From the NCBI RefSeq assembly GCF_932276165.1, contig NC_063992.1, forward strand, positions 1,622,001-1,686,000: a stretch of 64,000 nucleotides of DNA. The letters run 5' to 3'. The notes under the pieces were generated by a model. That model made no database searches and was not told where the DNA came from. It saw only the letters and a list, made by a program, of their open reading frames with translations. The position numbers were made by a program, and so were the translations under genes. Positions 45,444-58,984 of this stretch are shown in pieces; positions within the stretch are counted from its first letter, which is position 1, and each line of letters begins with the position of its first letter. Origin of the DNA: Plutella xylostella. Taxonomy: Eukaryota > Arthropoda > Insecta > Lepidoptera > Plutellidae.

Positions 45444-48400
45444 AAATTAAAATAAATATAATTTGAATCCATGTGGCAAACAATATATCCAATCTTGTGA
45501 TCTAATAAACTAGGTGCCATACCATCACATACGAGTACATGCCAGTTTGAACGCCCAATCCACAAACTACAAGTAAATGCTTCAAGTTTGAGAACTTTCT
45601 ATAAAATTCACTGTATTGAATCAATTCTAACTTACAGGGAGAGTAAATAAAATAAAAAGTTATTCGCATTGGAACATAACTTCAACTAACTTTCAAGTAA
45701 TATCGCAATATAACTTGGTCTTCATTTAGTTTATTTGCTTTGACCACCGGCGGCAGTCAAACAGTGATCGGAATAGTTAGATATGCGGACTATGTACAAG
45801 AATGCACACGAGTATATTAAAACTACGATAGAAGTGAGATAATTTGTCTCCAATCTAAAATTAGAATTTACTCAGTGTTCATGAACAGAGCCTATATATT
45901 ACCTAAATAATCAACAATAACAATATCATTTTCAGTCACGGTTTATAAACTAATGCAAGCGATCCGGTATCCGGTATTGTTATCCTTCGTCAAGATAAAA
46001 TCGATTCGGTAATACTATAAGCGCACATAAGAGCTTCTAAAACAGCTCTCAGGAAGTACTTAAAGACGGAAAATCCAATATTAATAGTGAGCATTTGCTT
46101 TAGGGATATGAATTTCATTAGTTAAGTAGATACATACTATAAATAAATAGAAGAGTGTTATTATTTTTCTCTATATGTTTTTGTAAAATTATTATAAACT
46201 GACCAAAATTACAGTGATGGAACAAAATATGGTTATATTATTGATATATTGTATATTTTAACAAATTATCTTTTTCCTCGAAGTATATCGCACTACCTAT
46301 AACTTTCTCCACAACACCCAAGGTTAGCTGGAGGAGAATGCTGTTAGCATTAAGTTCGTCTATGTACCTACATATTTATTACTGTGCATTAAAGAATTTA
46401 ATAATAATATGTTCAATTTACTATTTATACCTACGTAAGTTAGTAGTAGGTAAATTAGCTTTCCTATCCGCTATAGTTATAGCCAACGTTATGTGTTTTT
46501 TTTACTAAATTTTTGTAGTTTAATATAAGTACCTACATGCCTTCATAATCTTACTGTATTGTATGTACCACTTGCAGATTGCAGGTTATATTTTCCCCAG
46601 AATTGGAACAGTTTCAGTACAAATTCACTGTTATATAAAGGTCAAACACATAACCAGGGTTGCCTCATGAAGATCTGGCTAGACTCTCCGGCGTCTGTTG
46701 AATACAGTTCTAGAGTACTTACGTCACCGTCCCCTAGGAACTACTTCATACCCGGGGCGTAGTGGCCTCTTTCTGTGTTAAACCTAGGTTTATTTATACT
46801 AATTTATAGAGTGTTCTAATGATATACGACTGTAATAATCAAAACGAAAATCGGTTTAGCCGTTTTAGAGCTGCACTATATACCACAGACCATACGCAAA
46901 CAATTTAAAATGACTTATAACATCCCTCATATTCCGTCGGAAGTTAAAAAATACAGGTAAAATCAATATACATAATATAGGAACTAAACTCTATCGCCAG
47001 AGACAAAACAACCTGCTTACCTGCGCGTTTTTGCAAAATACAAAGGAAAAGCTTTTAACTAAGCTACGTTATGCTACCGTTAGGTAATTATATTATGTAC
47101 GGAACCTGTTAAAAGGTATAAAAAGCAACCGTCGCCGTAAACCTCTCGAGACAATACCGAGAACTGCGGCTGGTAAGGGGAAAATGGGGTAGTGTTGTCT
47201 CAGGTATTCCCGGTTAATATCGGTAAATAATAGCTCGACTTGGTGACATTTTATAATGATGCTTGATCTGTCTGTCTACCGGACTTATGCTCAGTTGCAG
47301 AAAGGAACTTTAAGGAAAAGTCGGCATTCAATCTACATATTGTGTCTGTCTCTTTCTATCCGTACATAATTTATACTGTCAAAACAGGGCAGCCTTTTAG
47401 GCATCTTTCAGGTCAAACTTAGTTTAAAATTTCTCACCATTCCGCGAGTCAGCGTAACTGTAGTCAGAGACAGCAATAATATAATTTATTTTTTCCCGAA
47501 AGATGATTACTTACTTGAAATTGATATGACTGAAAATTACGAGTATGACGAAGGAATCTACTGAACCAACTCAGCATTCACTAAAACTGAATGGTCAAAC
47601 CGATTATAACCCAACGAGTCTAAACATTATAAAGTTGGTAGATCATTAGGTCAACGGATCAGTAAATGGTGATCGATCGATCGACGATAATCGATATTCC
47701 TAGAAGACACTCAACACACATCACTATTCCGCTTTTCCATATTGTATTTTTACGGGTTCCTCCAAGTGATCACTATCTGTAACTAATTAAAACTTGTATG
47801 TCTGCCCTCAGCCATCTGTCACCCTGTTCTGCCTCAGTGCACATGAGTCTACATGAGTCTATTAAAGCCACATTGCACTGTTCAAATATAATGTGAAAGC
47901 TCAAACATCTGGAACGAGATCGCGCATTATATTAGAATTTATAATAGCTGTCTGCCGTATAATATTCACCGATTTTGCTGTGATGGTGATTGTAGCAAAA
48001 TAGATTAGTCCTGCTATAATAAATAAAAGACCAAATCACAAAACTTTTCCATCCATAAAATAATGATTAAAATAAATTACTTTAAGCAATAACGTGACCT
48101 TTAGTTTTGTTTCGCTCATTAATTTCTTGTATTATGTTGTACCTTATGTACATTGAACATACTTATATGAGTGTTATATCCGAAACTCTTTATGTACAGT
48201 ACACATGAGTATGTATTGACACCCAGTTTCGTAAGCCACAACATTTGCATCGGGACAAAAATCAATGTAGCCTATATTTGGCTGCGCCAATAAAAGTCGT
48301 GAGCACAGAACGCAGGCAGTATTTCAACACTTCCTATTGTTCTGGCTGAATATTTGTAACATGAACCGAATAGACAACGAAATCTAGGAAGCAATAAAAT

Positions 48401-51400
48401 AAAGGACTACTTAAATATGAAATTCGTATATTTACTTACTCAGATCTTAATCAATGCGTACTTGAGGTGGTGTTAGTCTGAAAAAGACATATTTTACAGA
48501 CCTTTTTTGACCCATATAGGACTGTAATTTTATAAGAGCGATCTAAATGTATGATACCTATTTATTGAAAACGTAAAAACTAACTATTGTACTTGACCAC
48601 CAATTTAAAATAACTATTAAAATAATACTAATCAGAACATATTATCATATCCGTCGCCATATCATTTATAAAATTATACTTTTATAAGATACCTAGTTAA
48701 AAAGCTGAATAAGTTACTTATTTATTGTTAATGGATTATGGATTTTCCAAACAACACTTAGCCTAATCCCTAACTAGCCTGACAGCTGAACTGTATCACG
48801 ATGTAACCAATCTTGTAAAGCCACGGCGCATTATCTCAGACATGTCCGTCTAAATTCTCCGCACGGCGCTCCCATTGTACATGTAATTGCAAGTCTGGTT
48901 CGCGCATATCAATGACATCATCTCCATACTGGAGCGTCTCTGCCCAAAATCACGGGGAGACTCCGAATCAATTATATCTGGTGATTATACCGTCTATTGT
49001 GGTAAGGATTGCTTGTTTATTGGCCTGGGAATGGGGATTTTAAGTGGTTTGCCAGTCAGATTAGCGTATGTTTCCGCTAATTTCAAAAAGTCACCCGCTT
49101 TTGGCTAAGTATACCTACCACTTTTATAAAACCTGTTCATGTCAACTGTCCACACCACGCCCCTCAAATTGTTCACTACATTACAGCAATATTCACTACA
49201 TAACACGGTGGAAAACCTTAATGAAGAAGGTCATTGACACGAAAAGAAGTCGATTGTTCACTTTTATTATATTGTAAGTTAATGTTGCTTAAATTATGTT
49301 AGGCTCCAGGTGACTTTTCCGCACACGCTTGCATTAGTGAAACAATTTATGGAATTAAACTATCACGGTAGATGTCTGCCGTAGTTTCAGCTTTAATGAA
49401 GAGCCATTCTGTTATTTGTGTTGTAATTTATACTATGTGTGAATTGTTTTTAACCATACATAAAAAAAAATGGATGTTATGAGATTGCCGCGTGTTGTCT
49501 GGATTTTAAATAAATAATTGGTTGCACAGGAGGAATAATGGTACGTAACACTTTGTACTTTTAATGGACTTAATTTGTCCCCTGAGCTATATTGTACATT
49601 CTAGCGCAAATATATTTTTAAGTACTGTATTAAATAAATCATCTCTTTTCCACCGCCAGCCACCAATGCAGGTAAAAAGTAGCAGAAACGTAAGCATTCT
49701 GTTGACAGACGCTTGAGCGTTAAACTAACTCAATACATAATTATAAGCTGCATATAGAGTTAGTGCTAGATGAAATTGAACTATTCAACAATTCATCATT
49801 CATTTTTTCCGAGATGCCCACAGAAAAACCTAGTAAAAGCTACAATAATAATAAAATCATTAAGTAAATCGGCGCGTAACCCGGCTCTAGGCCGACGAAT
49901 GCTCACATAAATAACATGGCGGCTGATTCACGTCGCCACCACGTGAGATACAGCCTGAAACTGCCTGTAATGGCCGCCCTATGCGACACATAAACACATA
50001 CAGAGTGGAGGCTACGAACAGGCCGACGTAGCGGGAGATACCCCGTAGACCGACGTTGCATAGCAGCTGGATGGTGAGCGAATGTCAACTAATGTGACTG
50101 GATTAGCTGCGTACCACGGTGGCATGGCCTAGCTAATGCCGTGTTGCAGAAAGGAACTAATGCAAGGAATGCCAGTATTAAATCTATGTCTGTCTCTTTC
50201 CTTCCGTATACTGTCAAAGCAAGGCAGTTGTTAAGCTCAGCGTAATCCTACCCTACCCTAGTTCAGCTCTACTATTATTAGCTGGTGATGACGAAGGTGA
50301 TTGATAACCAACCCGCTTGGATATCTATTCCTTGGCTTACAACTTCCATATGGTTAGAGGCAATTCACACATACTGTACCGGCTATTCAAAGGTAGAGAA
50401 CAAATTTAATGTAAAAATTTTACCCAGGGATTCAAATCTGCTGCCATATAAATTATTGTGCTGGTTGATAGTACACACCTCGCGATAGTCGCGATATAAC
50501 GCGATAGTGCACTATCAATAGTGCAGGCAGAATCAAAATATCGATATTTTTGCATCATTTAATTCAGCAACTAAAGCTAATCTGACTGGCTATTTTTTTC
50601 ACCACGGCGACAGACCATAATCTAGCTATATTCAATACATAAGAATTTTTCATCAATAGGTTAAGGAGAAGACTTAATTTATTTTTTACAAGTTAGTAAA
50701 AAGCTTTTATGACGCTGCCCTGCCCAGTGCCCATGTGCCCAAAAGGTAAACCTGGGTAGATGATGATTTTATTTATCATTATGTATTGACTGCACGCCTA
50801 AAAATTGTATGTCTTTGTTAACTGTGGATTGTATCTATAATTCTACATGGTGATTAAAATATTATAAGGTTTGTTTCAAGTATTAAACTTAACTCGCAAT
50901 AAAGTTCGTACTTTTATGTATTCAAAAAACTTTCGATGTTTCGACAACCCTAGCCGATAGCAACACGTGAAATACAGTCGCTGTATCGCTGAAACCGGCT
51001 GTAATGGCCGCCCAATTCGACACGTAAATTCACAAATACGAACACTAAGCTCCGTGCTCGCCTAGCAGCGATTGTCGCTAACTATTGTTGCAGATAAAAT
51101 TATAATCGCGAAGCGTATTGTTGTTTTAAGAATAGATTTCGCTGCGATTGCGCTCCCAATATAATGGTAATAAGTAGATACAGTTTTAAAGAATAGATAA
51201 GGGTTCCTTTACAGGTACCTTTTAATCGATATTGGATGACTGCGTTCCTGTTGTGAAAATTAGGAAATAAAATAGGTACATTTATACAATATAGAGTAAT
51301 TTGAGCTCTGTTCTGAATCTAAGTCTGTCATTAGGAAGACATTAAAATTAACACAACGATAACAAAATAATGAGCTTGTAAATGGAGCGCTTCAATTGAC

Positions 51401-51420
51401 TTGCATTTATAATTCTGATG
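45444..51420. other. AT-rich intergenic or intronic DNA, no gene recognised
   Basis: Fragments of the GAGTTGCAGAAAGGAAC foldback family are at about 47284-47400 and 50146-50240. Short open frames (for example 46559-46762 and 48887-49108) have no family resemblance that I can see. Confidence 0.5.
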
Positions 51421-51429
51421 TTAGGATAT

Positions 51430-51560
51430 ATTATAGATAGATAGATAGATAGATAATTCTTTATTGCACACACAAACATAAATTACACAAGGAAATGTAC
51501 AATATAGACGGTACAAATGGCGGCCTTATTACTAAGAGTAATTTCTTCCAGACTACCTCG
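51430..51560 (-). repeat. LINE 3' end with GATA microsatellite
   Basis: (GATA)n at 51434-51453 precedes ATTCTTTATTGCACACACAAA; on the minus strand this is a LINE tail with an AATAAAG-like signal ending in a (TATC)n repeat. Confidence 0.5.
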
Positions 51561-52059
51561 GAGGAGAGAAACTAGGATTATACAACATAGGAACAACATA
51601 AATAATGGATGTCTCTACTTTTAAATTAAGTGGTCAAACTCATAACAATCCTTGTTATCACTAGGTGGCAAATAAGTAAATGTTATCTTTTAAACTCTAA
51701 GAGCCACAATAAAAACCAGTATTACTCTTACCGAGATACGGTCCATAAAATGTGCCTCAATTAATCCTGAAGAGTACAAGTGTTGTGGACACAGCATTTA
51801 AAACAATTTTAATCAGAAATGTTGATAATCCTAATGGATATTTCATAAACTTAATGGATTGAATCACAGGGCTGATCGGTTCTGACCTGAGCCCATTCTG
51901 CTGATTAGTGTTTCAACTTAAGTTTTAACCAAATAACATAAGATTTTATGGTTCAGTGCAATTAGCAGAAGCGGGAAAAAATACGAAGATAATATCTTCT
52001 GTCCTATTATGAAAGCTACCGTGACTCTACGTCATATTAGGCGATCCGCCTACTGCTAG

Positions 52060-52110
52060 AGTCGAGGCGGCGGCGGCGTCGCGGTGGCGTCGCGGCGGTT
52101 AAGGCGCAAG
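52060..52110. repeat. GC-rich trinucleotide island
   Basis: GGCGGCGGCGGCGTCGCGG and neighbours. The minus-strand frame 52056-52265 runs through it and ends in a Pro-rich stretch. It could be a 5' exon of an unseen gene, but nothing proves that. Confidence 0.3.
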
Positions 52111-52455
52111 GAATCTTCATTTACAATGTCGACTTCTCGCCTCGCCTGCACCGCGACTGACGACTGACATACATGACGTTTCAGGGATCCATCAGTAGCC
52201 GCAAAAAATATAAGATCAACCCCAGAAGTGAGCGTATAATAAAATAAAGCAATACTACTTTCCAATACTATTTAGCAGTAGAAGCCTCTGGGAGCGAGCA
52301 TCGATCGCGCGGTGACTGGCAACACTTAGCCGGTGACTGGCACTCCTTCACGAGAGGCCGTCATTTCACTTTCATGAAAAACTAGCTTTTACTGCCGTCC
52401 GGGAAAAATTGATGTTATTTATAGTTTAACCGTAACATGGAGCATAAGTGGCTCT

Positions 52456-52632
52456 AAAGGTAAGTATCCACTTTTCAGCATCGTACGCAACGGACGCATC
52501 GCATTCAGTATTCTTTGTATAGAAGTTCACACAAGTGCGTCCACTGCATCGGCAATGCCGACTCCGTTTCTCCAAATATTTATAAAATCTGTATGGTCCG
52601 ATATACGATAGCGATAGGTGGACGCTTAAAGA
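52456..52632. repeat. decayed copy of the GGTAAGCGTCCAC MITE
   Basis: AGGTAAGTATCCAC at the left and GTGGACGCTTAAAG at the right match the ends of the TTAA-flanked element at 13799-13973. Confidence 0.55.
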
Positions 52633-52691
52633 GGCCTTTTTTCGAACGGAGAGTAGTTTGTAAAATACTAAGGTTAATCAGTATTTTTTTA

Positions 52692-53450
52692 TGGTTCTAC
52701 CTTTTTTGGCATAAGATTTATTTGCCTAATCTCGTATTGCATAGTAACGTTTGGTCAAAGTCTCGTTACGCCGAAAATCGTATGGCATAAATCTCGTTTA
52801 GTCAAAAGTTATTTCGCATAACATTGTTTAGCCTAATAATGGTATGGCCAAATCTTGAATAGCCTAATAATGCTATGGCATAGGTTTATACAAAGTAATA
52901 ATATTCGTTTGGCTTTAACTTTGACGGAGCGTCTCCCTACATAGCGCAAACTGGTGCCTTGTATTGTTTCCGCTGTTTGGAAAACGCTCCGCTCCGCTTC
53001 GCTGCGCTCCGCTTTGGTTTTGATGAACATGTGCACCTAACACGCTCCTCCTCGCTTTGCTCGTCGTCGCACCTATTTTTAGGTTTCGATCTCATGGGGT
53101 TTGTAATAATTATATTGGTCATTAACTTTCGATTTTTTGATCATACAATATCGTGATTTTCGGGATGTAGTAGAAAAATACCACAATTTGTACATTTACT
53201 ACATACTTAATATATTATTTATAAAGATAACATTAGGAGAAACAAGATTATACATAGGTATAGACGAACATAAATTTGAGCAAACGAAACTTTGGTGTTT
53301 AAAGATTGTGCCTAAAGAGTTTTAGACGAAACGAGCCTTATGCCACATAATTCTTGGCAAAGTGATGGTTCGGCCAAAAAAGTTTAGACTATACGAGTTA
53401 TGCGAAATGAGTTTTGGCCAATAAATATTATGCGAGATGAGCGGAACCCT
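52692..53450. mobile_element. 760-bp foldback element with subterminal repeats, copy 2
   Basis: It closely matches 22943-23702 over its whole length, with small differences. Same GGTTCTACC start and inverted GGAACCC end. Confidence 0.75.
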
Positions 53451-55320
53451 TTTTTTATATATACGATGGATAAAAATCATTTGACTTCGACTTTACTTTA
53501 AAACGGATGAACGGATTGGAATGCGTATTTTTTGTGTGGAAAGTTGAAAGTAGGTACTCTAACTGATGAAAGGAATAAAGTATTGTTCAGAATTATTTGA
53601 CAAGGGTTTTTAATTTCTGTTGTAGGTACTCTGGATAGACAGTTTATTACGAAACAAACAATCAGCAAAAGAATTTCTAAACTTCCGAATCATCGAACAA
53701 ACAATTTAATTAGCAACCAATAATACTAACTTCATTACACTTTGCAACTACCATTTACCTATAGTTTCCATTGCCAGTTGCCATTACAGTTTCCCAAACA
53801 GAAACTTAATTAAACATTAAAGAACAAACTAATTAAATTGTATCAAATGGAACGCAGACAGCTACTAACTGTATTTAACGACCACATCAAAATCAAACAC
53901 GAGCCCTTTGAGTTCACCTTCCGATGGCAGCAACTGTTTGAGGCGCAATTTGCTATTGGTTTATTTGCTACCATATAATTATGGAGTGATTGGAAATGAC
54001 CTGTGCACCTAAGGAGATAGCTAAGCCTAGAAATTCAAGTGCCATTTCTATTGAAGTGAAAGGATTAGCCCGTTAGTGATTAATTGCTGAGTACCTAGGG
54101 TAGATATAATACTTATACAGGGTGTTGCAAAAAGGCCGAAAGGGGGTGCCTTTTTTTCGTGAATTAACAAAACTCGTAGAACAAAAGTTGTTCAGAATAA
54201 CCCCCTGAGTCACCCTCTTTCGGCTAATGCATATCCCCTAGGTCTAAACTGCCTTCCTAAGCTGCTATACAACACTAACGGATTGACCTCTCATCTAGAT
54301 GACTGTGTGACCTACCCGTAGTGAACCAGCGTGGTGGGAAATGTTCTTAGATTGGGAAGGGAGTTTAAGACGTTGGGGAAACGCACAGTGGTTTCATTCG
54401 AGAGTCAAATGCCGGCACTTATACCCCCATAGAGCTGAGATTTTTTTCAATTTCATTTTTATTCAGATATAAATCTATAGAAAATCTTAGTAACAATTTT
54501 AACTTACGCTAATGATTGACTATAATACTAAACACTAGATTTAGATTTGATCCTAGGACCTAAAACAATTACTTAGTTAGATGAATGTTTGAAATGTCTC
54601 ATCCTGAATAGGTCCATCGGTATTGGAGCGCTATCGTATTGATCCCTGGCCATAATCGTAAACAGAACGGCAATACACAAAGGGGTCCCTTAGCGATATT
54701 AGTTCGCAACTCGAGATAGTTTAACAGTTGGTAACTTCGCGTCTTGTTCTACAAGTAATTTGATCTCCTAGTACGTCACTGTTAGATGTTTGTAAATGTG
54801 CGTGTATGTATACTGAATGGTTACTGTGGGATTAACACAAAAAATACTATATTTTACTGTTTTAGAATAATTGCTACAATCTACATAATAACATAACACT
54901 ATGCGACGTAAGTTTTTGACTTTATTTAGCTTTAGATGAAACTATTTATGTAGCAAAACCTATTTTGTGTAGTGAGTAAGTACCTACAGTGCATAAATTA
55001 CTCTGAGACTTGAAGATGCACTAACGACTGTGACACTTTAACATAGTGCAATGAAAGACAGTGACTAACATATTTATTTTCGTTACGTTTAATACTCGAC
55101 ATAAAGTCTAAAATATATGTTCACTTTACCTAACCTTACTTTACTTTACCTCTTTACTTTACCCAAGTGTAGCGACAGCAGGAAAATTATATAGGTTCTT
55201 ATTTAACCCCTGCGATCTTCCACAATCGAACATTAACTATTGACGCTCCTGAATCATTGACTTGACGTAACTTGTATGGATTTGACAGATGTTTGACGGA
55301 TCCATTCTATTCTATTCTAT
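53451..55320. other. AT-rich stretch with small repeat pieces
   Basis: A partial ACAGGGTGTTGCAAAAAGG element is at 54115-54200. A partial match to the SINE at 55325-55505 (CCCCTAGGTCTAAACTGCC) is at 54235-54350. Nothing else recognised. Confidence 0.45.
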
Positions 55321-55324
55321 TCTT

Positions 55325-55505
55325 TTGCATATCCCCTAGGTCTAAACTGCCTTCCTAAGCTTGGCCATTTCCCACCGCGCTGGTCTACTGCGGTTTGGTG
55401 GGTTCACATATTATTGGTACTCATTGGTATATGTCAGCGCCGGGATTCGAACCTGCATCAGTTACGTGAGAAGCGGACGACCCGACTGAGCTACCAGTAG
55501 GGAAG
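55325..55505 (-). mobile_element. tRNA-derived SINE, third type
   Basis: On the minus strand it starts CTGGTAGCTCAGTCGGG (A box) and has B box GGTTCGAATCC. The body ends GGCAGTTTAGACCTAGGGG. A partial body copy is at 54235-54350. Confidence 0.65.
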
Positions 55506-57900
55506 GATTCACTAGTAAACTCTATAATACTCTGTAATCACACTTGGCATAGTCCGCTTAGATGATGCTATAAATGGTGGCGTGATTAGCAAAGCTTAAC
55601 CTAATGTGTCTTTGCCCTCTTGCTGTATATACAATAAACTACGCAAAAGAGAATATACAATGTACTTCACTTGGTACACAGTACGCTATAAAGCGGAAGC
55701 AAGCAAACGTGAATTTAGACTAGCACACAGTGTATTGATGGCAGGAATCGAGCCACGAGTCTATACCCTGTTAGCCGTGCAGCGATGCATTGCAAATAGT
55801 GTGCATTGCCACGCTTCGCCGCGCTGAACCACAGGTCGACATACTCACTATGGTTATTTAGTTTCATTATTCCTACTTGGCTTTTTAATGCATAAAAGTT
55901 TGTATGAGACTATAAGAGATTTTATGTTTCAATGGCATAGCTATATTCCAATCATATATTACAAGTAGCTAGCTTTTCCGCGAAATTCACTTTACTTTTA
56001 AAGATTATTTATCTGCCAAATTTCAAAAATAGTCCAGCCTTTTCTCCGTGACAAATAATAATACTAACAGACTTTCACATTTACAATATTAGTAGGATTC
56101 AGCATTTAAAAATGAAGTCGTCAAAATATACTGCTCCAATATTGAATACGTTTCATGAATTAACGAACTCCGCATTGTCAACTCGACTCCAACACATCTA
56201 CTCACTAACAACTGGCAGTTACCTGAAAACAAAGAGAAAAAAATATTAATTCCAATTTCAAATTTTCTCTCGCAATAATTTTCTCGTTCAATAAGCTACA
56301 ATATTGATGAAGTGAGTTTCGTACTCCATCGCTCGTTGGCCTTTTGTGCCGTTGGCGTCGACGCCGTCAATAGGAGCAATATATCATGTGCATTCCTTTG
56401 ACAACGGGGTGGATACTGTCATAATTTGAGATACTGGCTGGATCATAAAGTTAATAAAATAAAAATGAAGTTGTATCTTTGTTTGCATTCCTTCTCGCTT
56501 ACGCTGAGTTGCACGAAGGAACTATAAACTAAGGTAGAAAAATTATTATGAAAGTACATTTGAATAATTTATATAACAACATTAATGACATATTATCATT
56601 GCATGGAAATACATGAAAAACAAATAATAAAGCAACTACCTATTTGCTTCAGTTGAAACGCTAAGTGACTACAAATTCTCCAATAGTTTTCCGGCGCTTT
56701 GTCAGGACATGTGCACGGTACATTCGACGCCATTCTAAACGGCACACTTGCCGTTCAATTTCAACTCTTATATAAAACACATCAAGAACCATTAAACTCC
56801 CATGTATCGTCGGTACTATCAATGTACGGACCGTGCGATCGTGCACAGAATACCCTGACCATTTTCCAACAATTGAAAATATTAATAGTATAATCTATTA
56901 CGTATCAGGTCCTAAATTAAATAAGAACTAGGTATCTCACTCCATTTATAACGAAGCAGTAAATTCAGCGGAGCTTCCTCAAATAATGGCTAAGTTTACT
57001 TATAATAGAGAAGAACCGTTTCCTCAATGGAACTTTGTGGAAGTCATGTCCTCTCCTTACAGGCACTCGCCGCACTGAAAAAACGAACAAAGACCAGTTT
57101 TTGCAATAAGAATTTTAAGCAAGTCTATTCAAGTTTTTAGTTTTCTTGAAGCTCTAGGTTTTTGTATAAAAGGAGTAGACATTTGAGCTTACAACTTTTG
57201 TATAAGTAGGTATAAATTTTTATAGTTTTTTTTATCTGGTAATCTTACTGTATACATGATGTTTTGCCAAACATAATTTGTTCACTACTGGACAGAGGCG
57301 TCTTCCAATGACATCCACAACACTCTGTCCTCGGCCTTCCTCACCCTAGACTACAACACCAATACTGACTTTCACATCTTCTATCTACAACAGTTACCAA
57401 CATAATAATATATATTTTATTCCGGGTCCGTACAGAATGTTTGTCCATGTGAGTTGGTTCGGTATTAGCGGTTACTTTGTGTTCGCTACAACAACACTAC
57501 AGGGTGAAATGTTATCTGCGAATATAAAGTTATAATATATTTATTTATTTAATAAGAGATGATAATGGTTTCATAGGACTAATTATTTAATAACTATGGA
57601 AAAAGTGTGTTACGCAATTTTAAAACAATAACTCGTTGGCTTCAAGCTGTCCTAAGCCTAGAACATATGTATATGTATATTGTATACAAAATATAGATCC
57701 AAAATGGATGAACTAGGCACTCACGACAACATGAATGCATTATTTTTGTTCGTTTTCGGGACAGAGGCAGCTTCGACGAGAGTGTTTCGTAAAAAGCTGT
57801 TCACACGCTATGCAGTTTGTCATCACAGTCCGACTTTCCTTCCAGCACTTGAATCTACATCGTGAAAATTGAATTGCGGGCTTATCACCACGGAATATTA
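55506..57900. other. non-coding stretch, no gene recognised
   Basis: A weak RTE-type 3' remnant is at about 57275-57365 (ACTACTGGACAGAGGCG, CTCGGCCTTCCTCACC). Short open frames at 55606, 56699 and 57680 have no recognisable content. Confidence 0.45.
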
Positions 57901-57904
57901 GCAA

Positions 57905-58487
57905 CTAGCTCTTCCCGAGAGCTTCGCTTCGCCATAAAAAGTTTTCCCGTGGGAATACCACGATAAAAAGTAGTCTATGTGTTAATCCAGGGTCTCGGCT
58001 AACTCCATACCAAATTTTGTTAAAATAGGTTCAGCCGTTTCGACGTGAATAAGTAACAAAATACAAAATATTTATTTTCAGTAACTTAGTCAACTTAACA
58101 AACATATGCTCACAAATATTCGCATAAAGGCAGCGCCACTCGCCTGTCAATTCTGACGTGACTTGTAAGGATCTGACAGATGTTTGACAGGCGAGCGAAT
58201 TGTTTGCTTATGAAATGTGAATTGCTAATGTGTCAGTGGTGAGGCGGTAACATCTCCTATATTTTATAAAGTATAGCTGTTCCCGCGCGCTTCGCTTCGC
58301 CTGAAACAGTTTTCCCGTGGGAATTCCGGGATAAAAAGTAGCCTATGTTCTTTCCCAGGGTCTAGACCGTATGTATACCAAATTTCATTCAAATCCGTTC
58401 AGTAGTTTTGGCGTGAAAGAGTAACAGACAGACAGATAGACAGACAGACAGACACAGTTACTTTCGCATTTATAATATTAGTTAGGA
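57905..58487 (-). mobile_element. two Helitron-like (Lep1-type) copies, minus strand
   Basis: 57905-58062 is decayed (CTTCGCTTCGCC, TTTTCCCGTGGGAAT). 58274-58487 is well kept, from GCTGTTCCCGCGCGCTTCGC to GTTAGGA, the inverse of the element at 13301-13503, with an inner (CAGA)n run. Confidence 0.6.
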
Positions 58488-58715
58488 TCACTCTGTATAA
58501 ACGGAATACTACTACGGATGGACATGTTTTAGATCACAATATAATTATAACTGTATCGGTCGGGCAGGTAAAGGAAGATAGAATGATATTACGCTCTGTT
58601 TGTTAAATTAATAATTGCGTTAGTTAGTACATTTGTTTGTTTGTAGGTATACAGTAGAGTAGCTAGACTAATGTTTTTCAGTGGGTTCAATTGTAGAAAA
58701 GACTGCTGAAACAAA

Positions 58716-58913
58716 TCCTAACTAATATTATAAATGCGAAAGTAACTGTGTCTGTCTGTCTGTCTGTTACTCTGTGCCAAAACTACTGAACCGATTTGAA
58801 TGAAATTTATACATATTGTCCAGACACTGAGAAAGAACATAGGCTACTTTTTATCCCAGAATTCCCACGGGAAAACTTTTTAAGGCAAAGCGAAGCTCGC
58901 TAGAATAGCTATA
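58716..58913 (+). mobile_element. Helitron-like (Lep1-type) copy, plus strand
   Basis: It starts TCCTAACTAATATTATAAAT after an A and ends near AATAGCTATAG. It lies 229 bp from the opposite-strand copy ending at 58487. Confidence 0.6.
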
Positions 58914-58984
58914 GTTACATATAATTGATAATTAATACTTTAAAAAAATCGCATTCGCACTGATGATGTAAGTGGGAATAGTTT

